64,000 nucleotides of DNA from Anaerotignum sp. (GCA_020024265.1 JAHHTW010000005.1:26365-90364); one strand, 5' to 3'; positions 48,730 to 58,790 are shown, counted from the stretch's first letter. Numbers and translations are program-made. The notes: generated by a model from the sequence alone, not told the origin.

Positions 48730-51318
48730 ATGAACTTACAAAAATTTACACAAAAATCTCTCGAGGCCATTCAAAGCGCCCAATCTATGGCAATAGAATA
48801 TGGCAACCCGCAGATAGATCAAGAACATATTTTGACTGCACTATTGACACAGGAGGATGGTTTGATTCCTCAGCTGATGCAAAAAATGAATGTCAATGTC
48901 AATGGACTGTTGCAGGCAGCAGAAAATGCAGTACAAAAATTGCCCAGAGCAACCGGTGGTCAAACATATGTTGCTTCTGATTTAGAGAGAACATTGACAG
49001 CAGCAGAAAGAATGGCAGAAAATATGAAGGATGATTATGTTTCCGTAGAACATATTTTCATGGCTATGGTCAACCAGCCCAATGCTACAGTAAAAGAAAT
49101 TTTCAAACAATATCAAGTGCAGAAAGATGATTTCATGAAAATTCTGGCAACGGTAAGAGGGAACACACGTGTTACCAGCGATGCACCAGAAGCAACATAT
49201 GATGCACTCAAAAAGTATGGTACAGACCTTGTGGAGAAGGCAAGAAGCAAAAAATTGGATCCTGTCATCGGTCGTGATGATGAAATCAGAAATGTCATTC
49301 GTATTTTGTCCAGAAAGACAAAGAATAATCCTGTTTTGATTGGGGAACCCGGTGTTGGTAAAACAGCCATCGCGGAAGGTCTGGCACAACGGATCGTCAA
49401 AGAAGATGTTCCAAATAGCTTGAAGGATAAAACCATATTCTCGCTGGATATGGGGGCATTGATTGCTGGTGCAAAATTTCGTGGTGAATTTGAAGAGCGC
49501 CTAAAAGCGGTATTGAATGAAGTCAAAAAGAGTGAGGGTAAGATCATACTGTTTATTGATGAACTGCATACGATTGTTGGTGCAGGGAAAACAGATGGTG
49601 CAATGGATGCAGGCAACCTCTTAAAGCCTATGCTTGCAAGAGGGGAACTGCATTGTATTGGTGCAACTACATTAAATGAATATAAGCAGTATGTGGAAAA
49701 AGACCCTGCACTGGAACGTCGTTTCCAGCCGGTATTGGTGAGTGAGCCTACGGTAGAGGATACCATTGCCATACTCAGAGGCTTAAAAGAGCGTTATGAG
49801 GTATATCATGGTGTCAAAATACAAGACCAAGCCATCATAGCAGCCGCAACTTTGTCCAACCGATATATCACAGACCGTTTCCTTCCCGATAAAGCCATTG
49901 ACTTGGTAGATGAAGCATGTGCGATGATTCGTACGGAAATGGATTCCATGCCTATGGAATTGGATATCATCCAGAGAAAAATCATACAGCATGAAATTGA
50001 GGAAGCTGCACTGAAAAAAGAGGATGATAAGCTTTCCAAAGAGCATCTGGAAGAAATTCAAAAAGAGCTTGCGGAAATGCGCAGCGAATTTGCAACACTG
50101 AAAGCAAAATGGGACAATGAAAAAAATGCAATTGGTGTTGTACAAAAATTAAGAGAACAAATGGAAGAAATCAATGCAGAGATTGAGGCAGCAGAACGTA
50201 AATATGATTTGAATAAAGCGGCTGAATTAAAATATGGCAAACTGCCACAGCTGCAAAAGGAATTGGAGGAAAAAGAAAAGACCGCAGAGGAAAGCACATC
50301 AACAAATACACTGTTGCGTGATAAAGTAACAGAAGAAGAAATTGCAAAAATCATAGAACGGTGGACAGGAATCCCTGTTTCCAAATTGATGGAAGGCGAG
50401 AGAGAAAAACTGTTGCATTTGGAGGATATTTTGCACGAAAGAGTGGTTGGACAAGATGAGGCGGTACAGAAGGTCGCAGAAGCCATTTTAAGAAGTCGAG
50501 CAGGCATTCAAAGTGCAAATCGTCCCATTGGTTCATTCCTGTTCCTTGGCCCAACTGGTGTTGGTAAAACCGAGCTTGCAAAAACATTGGCAGAATGCTT
50601 ATTCGATGACGAGAAAAATATGGTGCGTATTGATATGACGGAATATATGGAAAAATTCAGTGTATCCAGATTGATCGGGGCACCTCCCGGATATGTTGGT
50701 TATGAAGAAGGCGGCCAGTTGACAGAAGCAGTGAGAAGAAAACCATATTCTGTTATACTGTTTGATGAAGTGGAAAAGGCACATCCGGATGTATTTAATA
50801 TACTGCTGCAGGTATTGGATGATGGACGTATTACCGATTCTCAGGGAAGAACCGTAGATTTTAAGAATACAGTCATTATTTTGACCAGTAACCTAGGCTC
50901 TCATTATTTGCTGGAAGGCATCAACGAAGATGGGGAAATTACGTCTGAAGCAAGGGCCAATGTAGAAGAATTGCTGCATCATTCCTTCAGACCTGAATTT
51001 TTGAATCGTTTGGATGAAATTGTGTTCTATAAACCTTTGACAAAGAGCAATATCACACATATCGTTGATTTGATTATGAAAGATTTGAACCGTCGTCTGG
51101 CAGAGCAACAGCTTCATTGTGAGCTGACAGAAAGCGCAAAAGATGAGATTGTAGAAAACGGTTATGATCCTGCGTTTGGTGCAAGACCTTTGAAACGTCT
51201 GGTGCAACGTGATATCGAAACATTGCTGGCAAGAAAAATGATTGCAGGTGATATCACACAAGGCAGCACATTCCTTGTAGATTTTCATAACGGCGCGTAC
51301 CAGATTACGGTGCAGTAA
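48730..51318 (+). CDS. clpB: ClpB disaggregase (Hsp100 chaperone)
   Basis: 862 residues. Clp N-domain (NLQKFTQKSLEAIQSA), first AAA module with Walker A GEPGVGKT near 205, the coiled-coil middle domain about 405-520, and the second AAA module with GPTGVGKT near 605. There is no ClpP-binding loop evident, so it is a ClpB and not a ClpA/C. It rescues aggregated proteins with DnaK. ATG 48730 has AAAGGTGG seven bases upstream; ATG 48724 would be too close. Controlled by HrcA through CIRCE. Confidence 0.95.
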   Translation: MNLQKFTQKSLEAIQSAQSMAIEYGNPQIDQEHILTALLTQEDGLIPQLMQKMNVNVNGLLQAAENAVQKLPRATGGQTYVASDLERTLTAAERMAENMKDDYVSVEHIFMAMVNQPNATVKEIFKQYQVQKDDFMKILATVRGNTRVTSDAPEATYDALKKYGTDLVEKARSKKLDPVIGRDDEIRNVIRILSRKTKNNPVLIGEPGVGKTAIAEGLAQRIVKEDVPNSLKDKTIFSLDMGALIAGAKFRGEFEERLKAVLNEVKKSEGKIILFIDELHTIVGAGKTDGAMDAGNLLKPMLARGELHCIGATTLNEYKQYVEKDPALERRFQPVLVSEPTVEDTIAILRGLKERYEVYHGVKIQDQAIIAAATLSNRYITDRFLPDKAIDLVDEACAMIRTEMDSMPMELDIIQRKIIQHEIEEAALKKEDDKLSKEHLEEIQKELAEMRSEFATLKAKWDNEKNAIGVVQKLREQMEEINAEIEAAERKYDLNKAAELKYGKLPQLQKELEEKEKTAEESTSTNTLLRDKVTEEEIAKIIERWTGIPVSKLMEGEREKLLHLEDILHERVVGQDEAVQKVAEAILRSRAGIQSANRPIGSFLFLGPTGVGKTELAKTLAECLFDDEKNMVRIDMTEYMEKFSVSRLIGAPPGYVGYEEGGQLTEAVRRKPYSVILFDEVEKAHPDVFNILLQVLDDGRITDSQGRTVDFKNTVIILTSNLGSHYLLEGINEDGEITSEARANVEELLHHSFRPEFLNRLDEIVFYKPLTKSNITHIVDLIMKDLNRRLAEQQLHCELTESAKDEIVENGYDPAFGARPLKRLVQRDIETLLARKMIAGDITQGSTFLVDFHNGAYQITVQ

Positions 51319-51327
51319 AAAAGTATG

Positions 51328-51360
51328 ACTGGCATATTTGAATCAATATGCCAGTTTTTT
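51328..51360 (+). terminator. Terminator of clpB
   Basis: ACTGGCATATT (51328-51338) pairs perfectly with AATATGCCAGT (51345-51355), followed by TTTTTT. Confidence 0.92.
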
Positions 51361-51528
51361 ATTTGCAAAAGGCAACAAATCATTTACCATGCTGGGTTTG
51401 AAACATATACAAACCAAGCTAGGAGGAGTTTGGTGCTGTTGAGGGTATCTGTTTGTTTGATACGCAAACAGATGCCAAAACCGTCAAAGCGTGGTAGCAT
51501 ACGGATATGACAGTTCCATATGTATGGT

Positions 51529-52782
51529 TCATATTTGAGAAAGCAGTATACGATAAGCAGACAGAACTTCTTGTGTACACTGCAAAATACTGCCATTGTT
51601 TTCTACCACTGCCTGAGCAGAGGCTGTATAGAGTGGCAAACGTTTTTGGTAAAGTGCCATTGTGGCAGCAGCAGTAGGTACTAAGGGTCGGCCGTTTCCA
51701 CTTTCCAGTAAATCAGCATTGCGGCGCAGCCATATGGTATATCCGTTTTGTTGTAATGCAGTGATATTTTCCGGATTCAATATCACTCCGCCCCCTGTAG
51801 AGATGACAGCACTGTTTTGTGCAGCAATTTCCTGCACTACAGCATGTTCGATCCTGCGAAATTCAGATTCTCCGTATTTTGCAAAATAGTCGGCAATGGG
51901 CATGCCGATTTTTTTGATGATTTCTGCATCTGTATCTATCAATGTTTTTCCAAGCTGCTTGGCAACTGCTTGCCCAATGGTACTTTTTCCGCAGCCAGAC
52001 ATACCAATCAGTACGATATTAGAGCGTTCTTTCCATAAATTCCGATAGATTTTATCAATCATTGCATCATCCATCTTTTTGTTTAGGAAAATTTCAACCG
52101 CATATTTTGCTTGTGCAATCAGCATTTCCATACCACCAACAGCGAGAATGCCCCTTTGTTTGGCATCCAGCAGAAAACGGGTATGCAAGGGATTGTATAT
52201 CACATCAATCACCGCTTCGAGTTGGGTAAAAACAGATAAATCAATGGGAGTATCTGCGATTTGGGGATACATCCCCACAGGTGTGGTATTGATTATGATT
52301 TGGGCATCTGTATGCTGTGCATAGCATGTTTCATATGATATGGTATCGGTAGAGGGTTTGTAATATACAGTCAGGATTTCTTTTGCGCCGCAATCCTGCA
52401 ATACAGCAAATACTGCTTTGGATGCGCCACCTTTTCCAAGAAGCAATACTTTTTTGCCTGAGACCGCAATGCGATGATGTTCCAACATATAGCGAAAGCC
52501 GAAATAATCTGTATTATAACCAAAGAGCTTACCATTGCGATTGACAATGGTATTGACTGCACCAATTTTTTTTGCAGCAGTATCCAGTTCATATAAATAG
52601 GGAAGTACCGATTCTTTATAAGGTATGGTCACATTTAATGCGGTAAAATTTTTTTTGGTCATAAAATCATCAAAATCCATTTTTGCAATGGGAATCAAAT
52701 CGTAAGTATAATCTGCAAGCTGTTCATGTATGATTTTGGAAAAGCTGTGACCGAGTTTTTCTCCAATCAATCCATAGCGCAT
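51529..52782 (-). CDS. aroE-aroK: Bifunctional shikimate dehydrogenase-shikimate kinase
   Basis: 417 residues with two complete enzymes in one chain. Residues 1-255 are shikimate dehydrogenase: YGLIGEKLGHSFSKIIHE, NVTIPYKE (catalytic Lys), GAVNTIV, and NADP loop LLGKGGASKA. Residues from about 258 are shikimate kinase: Walker A GMSGCGKST, DTDAEI, the shikimate-binding FRRIEHAVVQEIA and STGGGVIL. They catalyse two consecutive steps to chorismate. Usually the two are separate genes in Clostridia. AAAATCACC on the complement gives GGTGATTTT as RBS. Transcribed against clpB, divergent from the GHL10 gene. Confidence 0.93.
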   Translation of the reverse strand: MRYGLIGEKLGHSFSKIIHEQLADYTYDLIPIAKMDFDDFMTKKNFTALNVTIPYKESVLPYLYELDTAAKKIGAVNTIVNRNGKLFGYNTDYFGFRYMLEHHRIAVSGKKVLLLGKGGASKAVFAVLQDCGAKEILTVYYKPSTDTISYETCYAQHTDAQIIINTTPVGMYPQIADTPIDLSVFTQLEAVIDVIYNPLHTRFLLDAKQRGILAVGGMEMLIAQAKYAVEIFLNKKMDDAMIDKIYRNLWKERSNIVLIGMSGCGKSTIGQAVAKQLGKTLIDTDAEIIKKIGMPIADYFAKYGESEFRRIEHAVVQEIAAQNSAVISTGGGVILNPENITALQQNGYTIWLRRNADLLESGNGRPLVPTAAATMALYQKRLPLYTASAQAVVENNGSILQCTQEVLSAYRILLSQI

Positions 52783-52972
52783 AAAATCACCTCATATTCT
52801 TCTCGTGTAGGAAACGTTACAGTTGTATGGCTCTTATGCTAATACAATATGTATCCATTTGCAATATTGTTTGTTAGAAAATTGTAATTTTTTATTTCCT
52901 AAAATATGTTACAATGGTATGAAAAGGAAAATAGAGATCAAGAAATATATTTTGGAAAGAAGGAAATTTCTG

Positions 52973-54619
52973 ATGAAACGATATTATAAAAAAATAACAG
53001 CGTTTTTGATTGGCTGTGTGGTATGTTGCCAAAGTATTTTTTTAACACCCGTTATGGCAGCAACACCAAATCCGGAGGAGGAGATGCGTGCAGTATGGAT
53101 TTCCACAGTATACCGTGCGGATTTTTTGTCGGTACAAAATGATGCAGAAGCACAAAAAAAAGAATTTGTACAAAAGCTGGATCAAATCAAAGCGATGGGA
53201 CTCAATACGGTTGTGGTACAGATCCGTCCCAAGGGGGATGCACTCTATGAATCCTCACTCAATCCATGGAGCGATGTTTTGACAGGGACGCAGGGACGCA
53301 GTCCGGGTTATGATCCTATGCAATTCATGATTGAAGAAACACATAAAAGAGGTATGGCATTTCATGCATGGATGAATCCTTATCGTATTACGACATCAGG
53401 TGTAGATTTGGCAGCACTTTCTGCGGACAATCAGGCCAGACAGCACCCGGATTGGATTTTGACGCATAAAAACGCAATGTACTACAATCCGGAAAGAGAG
53501 GATGTCAAGGAGTATATTGTAAATACCGTAGCGGAAGTGGTACAAAATTATGATGTGGACGGTATCCATTTTGATGATTATTTTTATCCTTCCAATTACC
53601 CCTTGCCAGAAAGCGAAGGACCGGAGGGGCCAACAGCCAATGCACGCAGAGAGCATGTCAATGACTTAATTGCCCGTGTAGATAAAAAAATCAAACAGCT
53701 GAATCAAGATGTGGCATTTGGCATTAGTCCAATGGGGATTTGGAAAAATAGCACTTCTGATCCGGAAGGCTCTGCCACAAAAGGCTCAGAGGGGTATTAC
53801 AATGTTTTTGGGGATGCAAAGACATGGGTAAAAAAAGGCTGGGTAGATTATATCGTGCCACAGATTTATTGGGAAACAGGGCATGCCGCTGCGGACTATG
53901 AAACATTGGTAGATTGGTGGAGCGATGTGGTACGTGGTACAGATGTCAAGCTTTATATCGGACAGGGCATTTACAAGGATTCTGTAGCAGCAGAAATTAC
54001 AAAAGAGCTGAAAATCAATGAAAAATATCCAGAAGTATCCTCCAGTTTCTTTTTCAGTCTGCGTGATTTATTGAGTGATCGTCAGGGAGCGGGAACTGCC
54101 ATCAAAACATATTATAAGCAAAAAGATGTGGCACAGATTTCAGAAACAAAACCGGAACAGACAAAACCGATTAAGCCCAGTGAACCGGATGCAAAAAAGA
54201 AAGCATATGCAGGTCGTACAGATTTGCGTGTAGATGGCAAGCCGGTGGTATTGGATGTGTATATCATTGATGATTATAGCTATTTCAAACTGCGTGATTT
54301 GGCGTATCAAATGACTGGAACACCAAAGCAGTTTGATACCATTTGGCAGGAAAAAGATCAGACAATCCATTTACAGACAGGGATTCCATATACCGTAAAT
54401 GGAACAGAAGGAAAAAAGACACAGGCAAAGGATACTGTAGCAATTCCGTCTATGGCAAATCTGTATGTCAATGGACAAAAACAAAGTGTATCTGCATATA
54501 CCATTGATGATTATACATACTATAAGCTGCGTGATCTTGCAAAGCTTGCAGATTTTGGTGTAACTTGGGAGGAAAGCACAGCAACCATTGACATTGATAC
54601 CGACCAAGCATATCAGTAA
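52973..54619 (+). CDS. Secreted GHL10-type glycoside hydrolase-like protein with copper-amine-oxidase-like C-terminus
   Basis: 548 residues. Signal peptide about 1-28 (ITAFLIGCVVCCQSIFL, cleavage after VMAA). Residues about 35-390 form a TIM-barrel of the GHL10/DUF187 type (MRAVWISTVYRADFLS, FHAWMNPYRI, HFDDYFYP, FGISPMGIW, WVDYIVPQIYWE), related to YngK and to peptidoglycan- or glycan-acting hydrolases; the acidic pair in IHFDDYF may be catalytic. The C-terminal 130 residues hold two repeats (DDYSYFKLRDLAYQM and DDYTYYKLRDLAKL) of the copper-amine-oxidase N-terminal-like module, a common surface-binding unit in Clostridia. GAAGG is the RBS; the longer frame upstream of ATG 52973 is untranslated leader. 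Substrate unknown. Confidence 0.87.
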   Translation: MKRYYKKITAFLIGCVVCCQSIFLTPVMAATPNPEEEMRAVWISTVYRADFLSVQNDAEAQKKEFVQKLDQIKAMGLNTVVVQIRPKGDALYESSLNPWSDVLTGTQGRSPGYDPMQFMIEETHKRGMAFHAWMNPYRITTSGVDLAALSADNQARQHPDWILTHKNAMYYNPEREDVKEYIVNTVAEVVQNYDVDGIHFDDYFYPSNYPLPESEGPEGPTANARREHVNDLIARVDKKIKQLNQDVAFGISPMGIWKNSTSDPEGSATKGSEGYYNVFGDAKTWVKKGWVDYIVPQIYWETGHAAADYETLVDWWSDVVRGTDVKLYIGQGIYKDSVAAEITKELKINEKYPEVSSSFFFSLRDLLSDRQGAGTAIKTYYKQKDVAQISETKPEQTKPIKPSEPDAKKKAYAGRTDLRVDGKPVVLDVYIIDDYSYFKLRDLAYQMTGTPKQFDTIWQEKDQTIHLQTGIPYTVNGTEGKKTQAKDTVAIPSMANLYVNGQKQSVSAYTIDDYTYYKLRDLAKLADFGVTWEESTATIDIDTDQAYQ

Positions 54620-54686
54620 AAAATAGATGTGGTATCATTGTGCGGTTCGCAAACAGAGCATCAAAGCATATATTGAATATACAAAG

Positions 54687-54722
54687 AAAAAGTGATGTCA
54701 TAGGGGATGATGTCACTTTTTT
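54687..54722 (+). terminator. Terminator of the GHL10 gene
   Basis: AAAAAGTGA (54687-54695) pairs with TCACTTTTT, followed by further T (to 54722). The loop contains further partial pairing. Confidence 0.75.
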
Positions 54723-54748
54723 GTATAGTATCGTTTTGAAAATAATAC

Positions 54749-54799
54749 TTGACAAATCCATATCATTTGATAAAATATATAGCAATGATATATACATTG
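54749..54799 (+). promoter_or_regulatory. Promoter and candidate operator of the MarR/FUSC operon
   Basis: TTGACA (54749-54754), 16 bases, TAAAAT (54771-54776). The inverted repeat CAATG-ATATATA-CATTG (54783-54799) follows the -10 over the presumed transcript start, a suitable autorepressor site for the MarR protein. Confidence 0.7.
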
Positions 54800-54818
54800 A
54801 TAATGATTGGAGATAAAT

Positions 54819-55241
54819 ATGAATGACGATTGGTTAGAAATGTTACATGCAATGCAGCAATTTAAGCAGTTTGGGCGACGGATTGCAAGTCACCATCATG
54901 ATAATTTCACTTCATCTGAATTGGAGCTGCTTTCACGCCTATGGATGGCAAAAGAGCCATCCACACCCATTCGATTGAGTAAGGCAATGGGGATGCAGCA
55001 GGTCAATCTGAGTCGTTTGATCAAAGGATTGAAAATCGCTGGACTGATTGCAACCTGCCCAAATCCAATGGATAAGCGCAGCTATATGATTACGATTACA
55101 GAGGAAGGAGAACGGCAAATGCAGGAAAGCTATGATGCATACCTAAGACCGATGTATCGTTTGCGCAGACAGTTGGGGGAGGAAAAGTTTGCACATGTAT
55201 TGGAATGCATCACAGATGTAAATAACAGCTTGGAAATATAG
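54819..55241 (+). CDS. MarR-family regulator
   Basis: 140 residues with the winged helix TPIRLSKAMGMQQVNLSRLIKGLKIAGLIATCPNPMDKRSYMITITEEGE, including the wing Asp-Lys-Arg. The RBS GGAG precedes ATG 54819 by six bases. The gene is followed after 13 bases by a FUSC-type membrane protein, so the likely role is ligand-responsive control of this exporter. An inverted repeat at its own promoter supports autoregulation. It is unlike the bilQ-type MarR at 17230 in sequence. Confidence 0.87.
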   Translation: MNDDWLEMLHAMQQFKQFGRRIASHHHDNFTSSELELLSRLWMAKEPSTPIRLSKAMGMQQVNLSRLIKGLKIAGLIATCPNPMDKRSYMITITEEGERQMQESYDAYLRPMYRLRRQLGEEKFAHVLECITDVNNSLEI

Positions 55242-55254
55242 GAGGAATTGTAAA

Positions 55255-56319
55255 ATGAGTACGTATGCATTGATGCAGCTGGATGTGGCACAGCTGAAAA
55301 AAATGATTCATGAAAGTGAAGGGAAGGAGAAGCGCAGACGTATTGGTGCGTTGCTCTTAAAAGATGTACTCTGTGTATTGTTGGCAGTGACATTTATTAT
55401 GGGCTGTGGTGCGGTATTTGGTAAGGAAAACAGCCCTGTGGGTGTTGTGATTTTTTGTTTGGTATTGAGTATGCGATTTGTACATTATGAATACTGCAAA
55501 AAAGATACCATACTCAATATGGGTATTCTATTTTTGATTCTGACTTTCGGAAGCTTTGCAGCATCCATAAGTAAGCCGTTGATACAGCTTTTGATTCATG
55601 TTGTTTGTCTTGGAAGCATCATGCTGATGGTTTCAGACCAGCCTAGAAACGGCAATGCTTTGATTTACTTTTTCAGCTATATTCTGTTGTTTGGCAATCC
55701 TGTTACAGGGAAGTTGCTTGCATTGCGTGCGGTACAGATGGGTATGGGATACCTTCTGTGCTTGCTGGTATTGCATCGCAATCACAAGAAGGGATTGCCG
55801 GTACGCCGTTTCCGTGAAATGTTGCAAAGCTACCATATTTCAGATCCGGATTGCCAGTGGCGTTTGCGCAGCGTATTGGGTGTCAGCACAGCAATGTGGC
55901 TTGGTGCATTGATTGGTTTGGAACGGATTATGTGGATTGGGATTACGTGCAATGCTGCATTAACCGCATATGGTACCATACCACATAAAAGAATGATGCA
56001 GAGAATGGTAGGTATGGTTGCAGGCTGTGTGTTGTTTGTGTTGCTTTGTATGGTATGCCCGCCAGAACAACGTGGATTTTTTGGTATCATTTCCGGATTG
56101 TGTTTGGGCGTTTGTGCAAGATATGATTGGCAGAGTATGTACAATGCCTTTGGTGGATTGATTGCCGCAAATACACTCTTCGGAGCATCTACAGCAATTA
56201 CATTGCGTTTGATTACCAATGTGTTTGGTGCTGTTTTTGGCATTGTTATGGCATTTGTTTGGGCTTGGATATTTTCTAAATGTAAATTGCCACACAATGT
56301 ATCTGCAAAAGAAAGCTGA
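55255..56319 (+). CDS. FUSC/aromatic-acid-exporter-like membrane protein
   Basis: 354 residues with two sets of membrane helices: about 35-165 and 210-345, separated by a short cytoplasmic linker (HRNHKKGLPVRRFREMLQSYHISDPD). This two-block plan, with the second block beginning RLRSVLGVSTAMWLGALIGLERIMWIGIT, is that of the FUSC (fusaric acid resistance) family. Relatives export aromatic acids and related toxic compounds. The N-terminal 34 residues are cytoplasmic. The RBS AGGAGG is optimal. Co-transcribed with the MarR gene upstream. The substrate is not known. Confidence 0.75.
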   Translation: MSTYALMQLDVAQLKKMIHESEGKEKRRRIGALLLKDVLCVLLAVTFIMGCGAVFGKENSPVGVVIFCLVLSMRFVHYEYCKKDTILNMGILFLILTFGSFAASISKPLIQLLIHVVCLGSIMLMVSDQPRNGNALIYFFSYILLFGNPVTGKLLALRAVQMGMGYLLCLLVLHRNHKKGLPVRRFREMLQSYHISDPDCQWRLRSVLGVSTAMWLGALIGLERIMWIGITCNAALTAYGTIPHKRMMQRMVGMVAGCVLFVLLCMVCPPEQRGFFGIISGLCLGVCARYDWQSMYNAFGGLIAANTLFGASTAITLRLITNVFGAVFGIVMAFVWAWIFSKCKLPHNVSAKES

Positions 56320-56403
56320 TTGTACTCATTGTGCAAGCAATAGGGAGCAATTTTCTATCACATGACGATGTGAGCCTATGAAAAAGCAAATAAAAAATAT
56401 AGA

Positions 56404-56440
56404 GTCGAACAACGAAGAAATTGCGCTGTTCGGCTTTTTT
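56404..56440 (+). terminator. Terminator of the MarR/FUSC operon
   Basis: GTCGAACAACG (56404-56414) pairs with CGCTGTTCGGC (56424-56434) with one mismatch, followed by TTTTTT. The remaining DNA up to 56678 holds no recognisable gene; GGAGGATACC near 56570 resembles an RBS without a following frame. Confidence 0.8.
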
Positions 56441-56678
56441 ATGTATGTCATAAAAACGATGGTAAGATACCAATATGTATAGCGACGGTCAATTTTTACC
56501 AGATATAGCATTTTTATGCTATACTGAAATAGAAATTACAGTAGGATAAAAAACTGATTGACCTGTAAGGAGGATACCAGAAGCGTAATTGCATCATACG
56601 GATCGCTTTTGGTAATAGAAGGGCTCTGGCATGATGGATAGAAGAAATCCAATCATCAAACCATAGAAGGGAGAAAAA

Positions 56679-58589
56679 ATGAACAGTAAATATTTTCCAA
56701 TCGAAGCATTACATCAGCAATTAAAACAAGCCAAAGCAATGGATCGTGATTTGAAACGCTTTGGTGCAAAGCGACATCAATATACTTGGAATGCACCTGT
56801 TTCTGTGGAGGAGCTGGAGCGTTTTGAACAAAAAATAGGTATCTCGCTTCCAAAAGAATACCGTGATTTTCTGCTTTTGGCAGGCGATGGGGGTGCAGGG
56901 CCGTTTTATGGTTTGTTTTCATTGAAGGATGTGGAATATTGGTTACAATGGGAGGTTGAGCCGGAACAAACTCCCATAATATATCCGGAAATGGATGAAG
57001 ATACATTGTGGTACATACAAGAAAATTGGAAACGGGGCTGTATTCCCATTGGAGAGCAGGGAGACACCTATTTCACAGGCTTGATGGTGACAGGAGAACA
57101 TAGAGGTCGTGTGGTCTATATAGAATATGAGGGAAGCTGGGTATTCTTCCCCAAAGAGCTGAATTTTTTATGCTGGTATGAACGATGGTTGCGTGAGGTT
57201 TGCAATCGGTACAACGATCATGTGTGGTTTGCGACAAATCTGGATGGCGATGAGGAGGAGTTGAAACAGTATTATCAGAATGCAAAAACAGATGAGGAAA
57301 GGCAATATGCTCTCGAAAGTATGAAAAAATTTCCCACATTTTCAAAAAGCACAATTGCTTTTTTGGAAAATATCATGCTGGAAAAAAGCACTGTGGAGGA
57401 TGCACGAAGCTTGTTGCAACTGATTTATCGCATAAGTCCCCAGTTTTTCTATCGCTTTTTGGAAATGCGCTGGCAGACAGAGCGATATGATACCGTACTC
57501 AATGAACTGTGGTATGCACAATGGCATATGCATCAGGAAAGTGAAAAAATTGTATCCATATGGGATGAAGCGGTATTGGAAAAATTACCATTGGTTTCAG
57601 AGGATACATGGCAACATGCAATAGAATTTTTGAAACACAGTAAAAAAGTATCCTTGAAACAAGTCAGTTGGGTATTGCAAAAAACAAAGAAAATAAAAAA
57701 CAAAACAGAAATGTTAAGAGATTTCTCTTGTTTTGCAGATGCTTCTGAAAATTTGGATATCTGGCTGGAGGAATTGGAAAAACGGGATCATTGGGAAGTG
57801 TTGAAAACGGCAATCATCACAGTACCAAGAGTAAAGGATGCACGATTGAAGGAAGCACTTTTCCATATTCAAAAGGATTTTGCCTTTGCTGTAGAACAGA
57901 TATGGAATGTAGATGATCATGATCCAGAAATGATGGCACGAGCCAGACGTCGCAATCTGGACAATACCATTTACAATAAGGCGTGCGAGGCATGGAGGGA
58001 AATCTGGAAGGAGCCAATCAGACGTGAAGCAATTGGGTTTCCAAGACCGTATATCGTAAACCTGAACGCCTGTGACCAAAAGAACCTGTTTTTGGATCAA
58101 AAGCCGCCACAACAGGGGATTGCAATTCATCCTATGATTGCATTGGCAATCCGGAGTCAATTTCATCGTCTGCCTTCTACTGCTTACGACTGGGAAAAGG
58201 TCTTTGAAAAAATAAAGAAGTTGTCACTGATGTTAAACAGCAGTACTGTGCGCCGTTGGGATGACGAAGGGCGTATGGTGGATTTGCTGGCTCCAGATGA
58301 ATATCCATTGCCTGAGCCGTTTTACTACAGTTTGGATGATTGGTCAGCCATAGGTCGTATGAAAAATCTGAAAAACCTTATGATTACATGTGTGCGTGTC
58401 AATGATTTTTCGTTTTTGACAGAGTGTAAAGAGGTGAAGAAACTATCTGTATATAACACAAACTTCACAGATTGTCGGCTGCTTTTGCGTATGCCAAAAT
58501 TGAAAGAGGTAGATTTGCGTCTATGTCGTTTGGAGCATGTGAATGCACTGCGCTCTGCATCGTTTCAATATATTCTTGAGAATGAATAA
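56679..58589 (+). CDS. Large SMI1/KNR4-family protein with leucine-rich tail
   Basis: 636 residues, cytoplasmic. Residues about 35-175 are an SMI1/KNR4 (SUKH) domain: SVEELERFEQKIGISLPKEYRDFLLLAGDGGAGPFYGLFSLKD, with WVFFPKELNFLCWYERWL at its end. SUKH domains are found mostly in immunity proteins to contact-dependent or polymorphic toxins. The middle (180-530) is helical and unlike anything I know; the last 80 residues repeat a Leu pattern (MKNLKNLMIT, VKKLSVYNTN, MPKLKEVDLRLCRLEHV) resembling short leucine-rich repeats. AAGGGAG is the RBS. No toxin gene lies beside it. Immunity role is possible but unproven; some SUKH proteins have regulatory roles. Confidence 0.7.
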   Translation: MNSKYFPIEALHQQLKQAKAMDRDLKRFGAKRHQYTWNAPVSVEELERFEQKIGISLPKEYRDFLLLAGDGGAGPFYGLFSLKDVEYWLQWEVEPEQTPIIYPEMDEDTLWYIQENWKRGCIPIGEQGDTYFTGLMVTGEHRGRVVYIEYEGSWVFFPKELNFLCWYERWLREVCNRYNDHVWFATNLDGDEEELKQYYQNAKTDEERQYALESMKKFPTFSKSTIAFLENIMLEKSTVEDARSLLQLIYRISPQFFYRFLEMRWQTERYDTVLNELWYAQWHMHQESEKIVSIWDEAVLEKLPLVSEDTWQHAIEFLKHSKKVSLKQVSWVLQKTKKIKNKTEMLRDFSCFADASENLDIWLEELEKRDHWEVLKTAIITVPRVKDARLKEALFHIQKDFAFAVEQIWNVDDHDPEMMARARRRNLDNTIYNKACEAWREIWKEPIRREAIGFPRPYIVNLNACDQKNLFLDQKPPQQGIAIHPMIALAIRSQFHRLPSTAYDWEKVFEKIKKLSLMLNSSTVRRWDDEGRMVDLLAPDEYPLPEPFYYSLDDWSAIGRMKNLKNLMITCVRVNDFSFLTECKEVKKLSVYNTNFTDCRLLLRMPKLKEVDLRLCRLEHVNALRSASFQYILENE

Positions 58590-58723
58590 AATGGGTAAGG
58601 GTATCCATTTTGTGGCATGCAGCAATGTAAATGGTATCATCCATAGGAGAGGAAAACATGTGTGAGGCATACCTTGGATCGGACATGCTTCTGGGCTTAT
58701 AGGCAGTGTGATACCAATCCATA

Positions 58724-58764
58724 CAAAAACAAAGGACTGCGGGCTTTTGCCCAAAGTCCTTTGT
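58724..58764 (-). terminator. Terminator of dsdA
   Basis: On the minus strand ACAAAGGACT (58755-58764) pairs with 58729-58738, with GGGC/GCCC inside, followed by a U-tract (58724-58728). It ends 27 bases after the dsdA stop. Confidence 0.85.
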
Positions 58765-58790
58765 TGGTTTGATATCATAGAATGTATATG

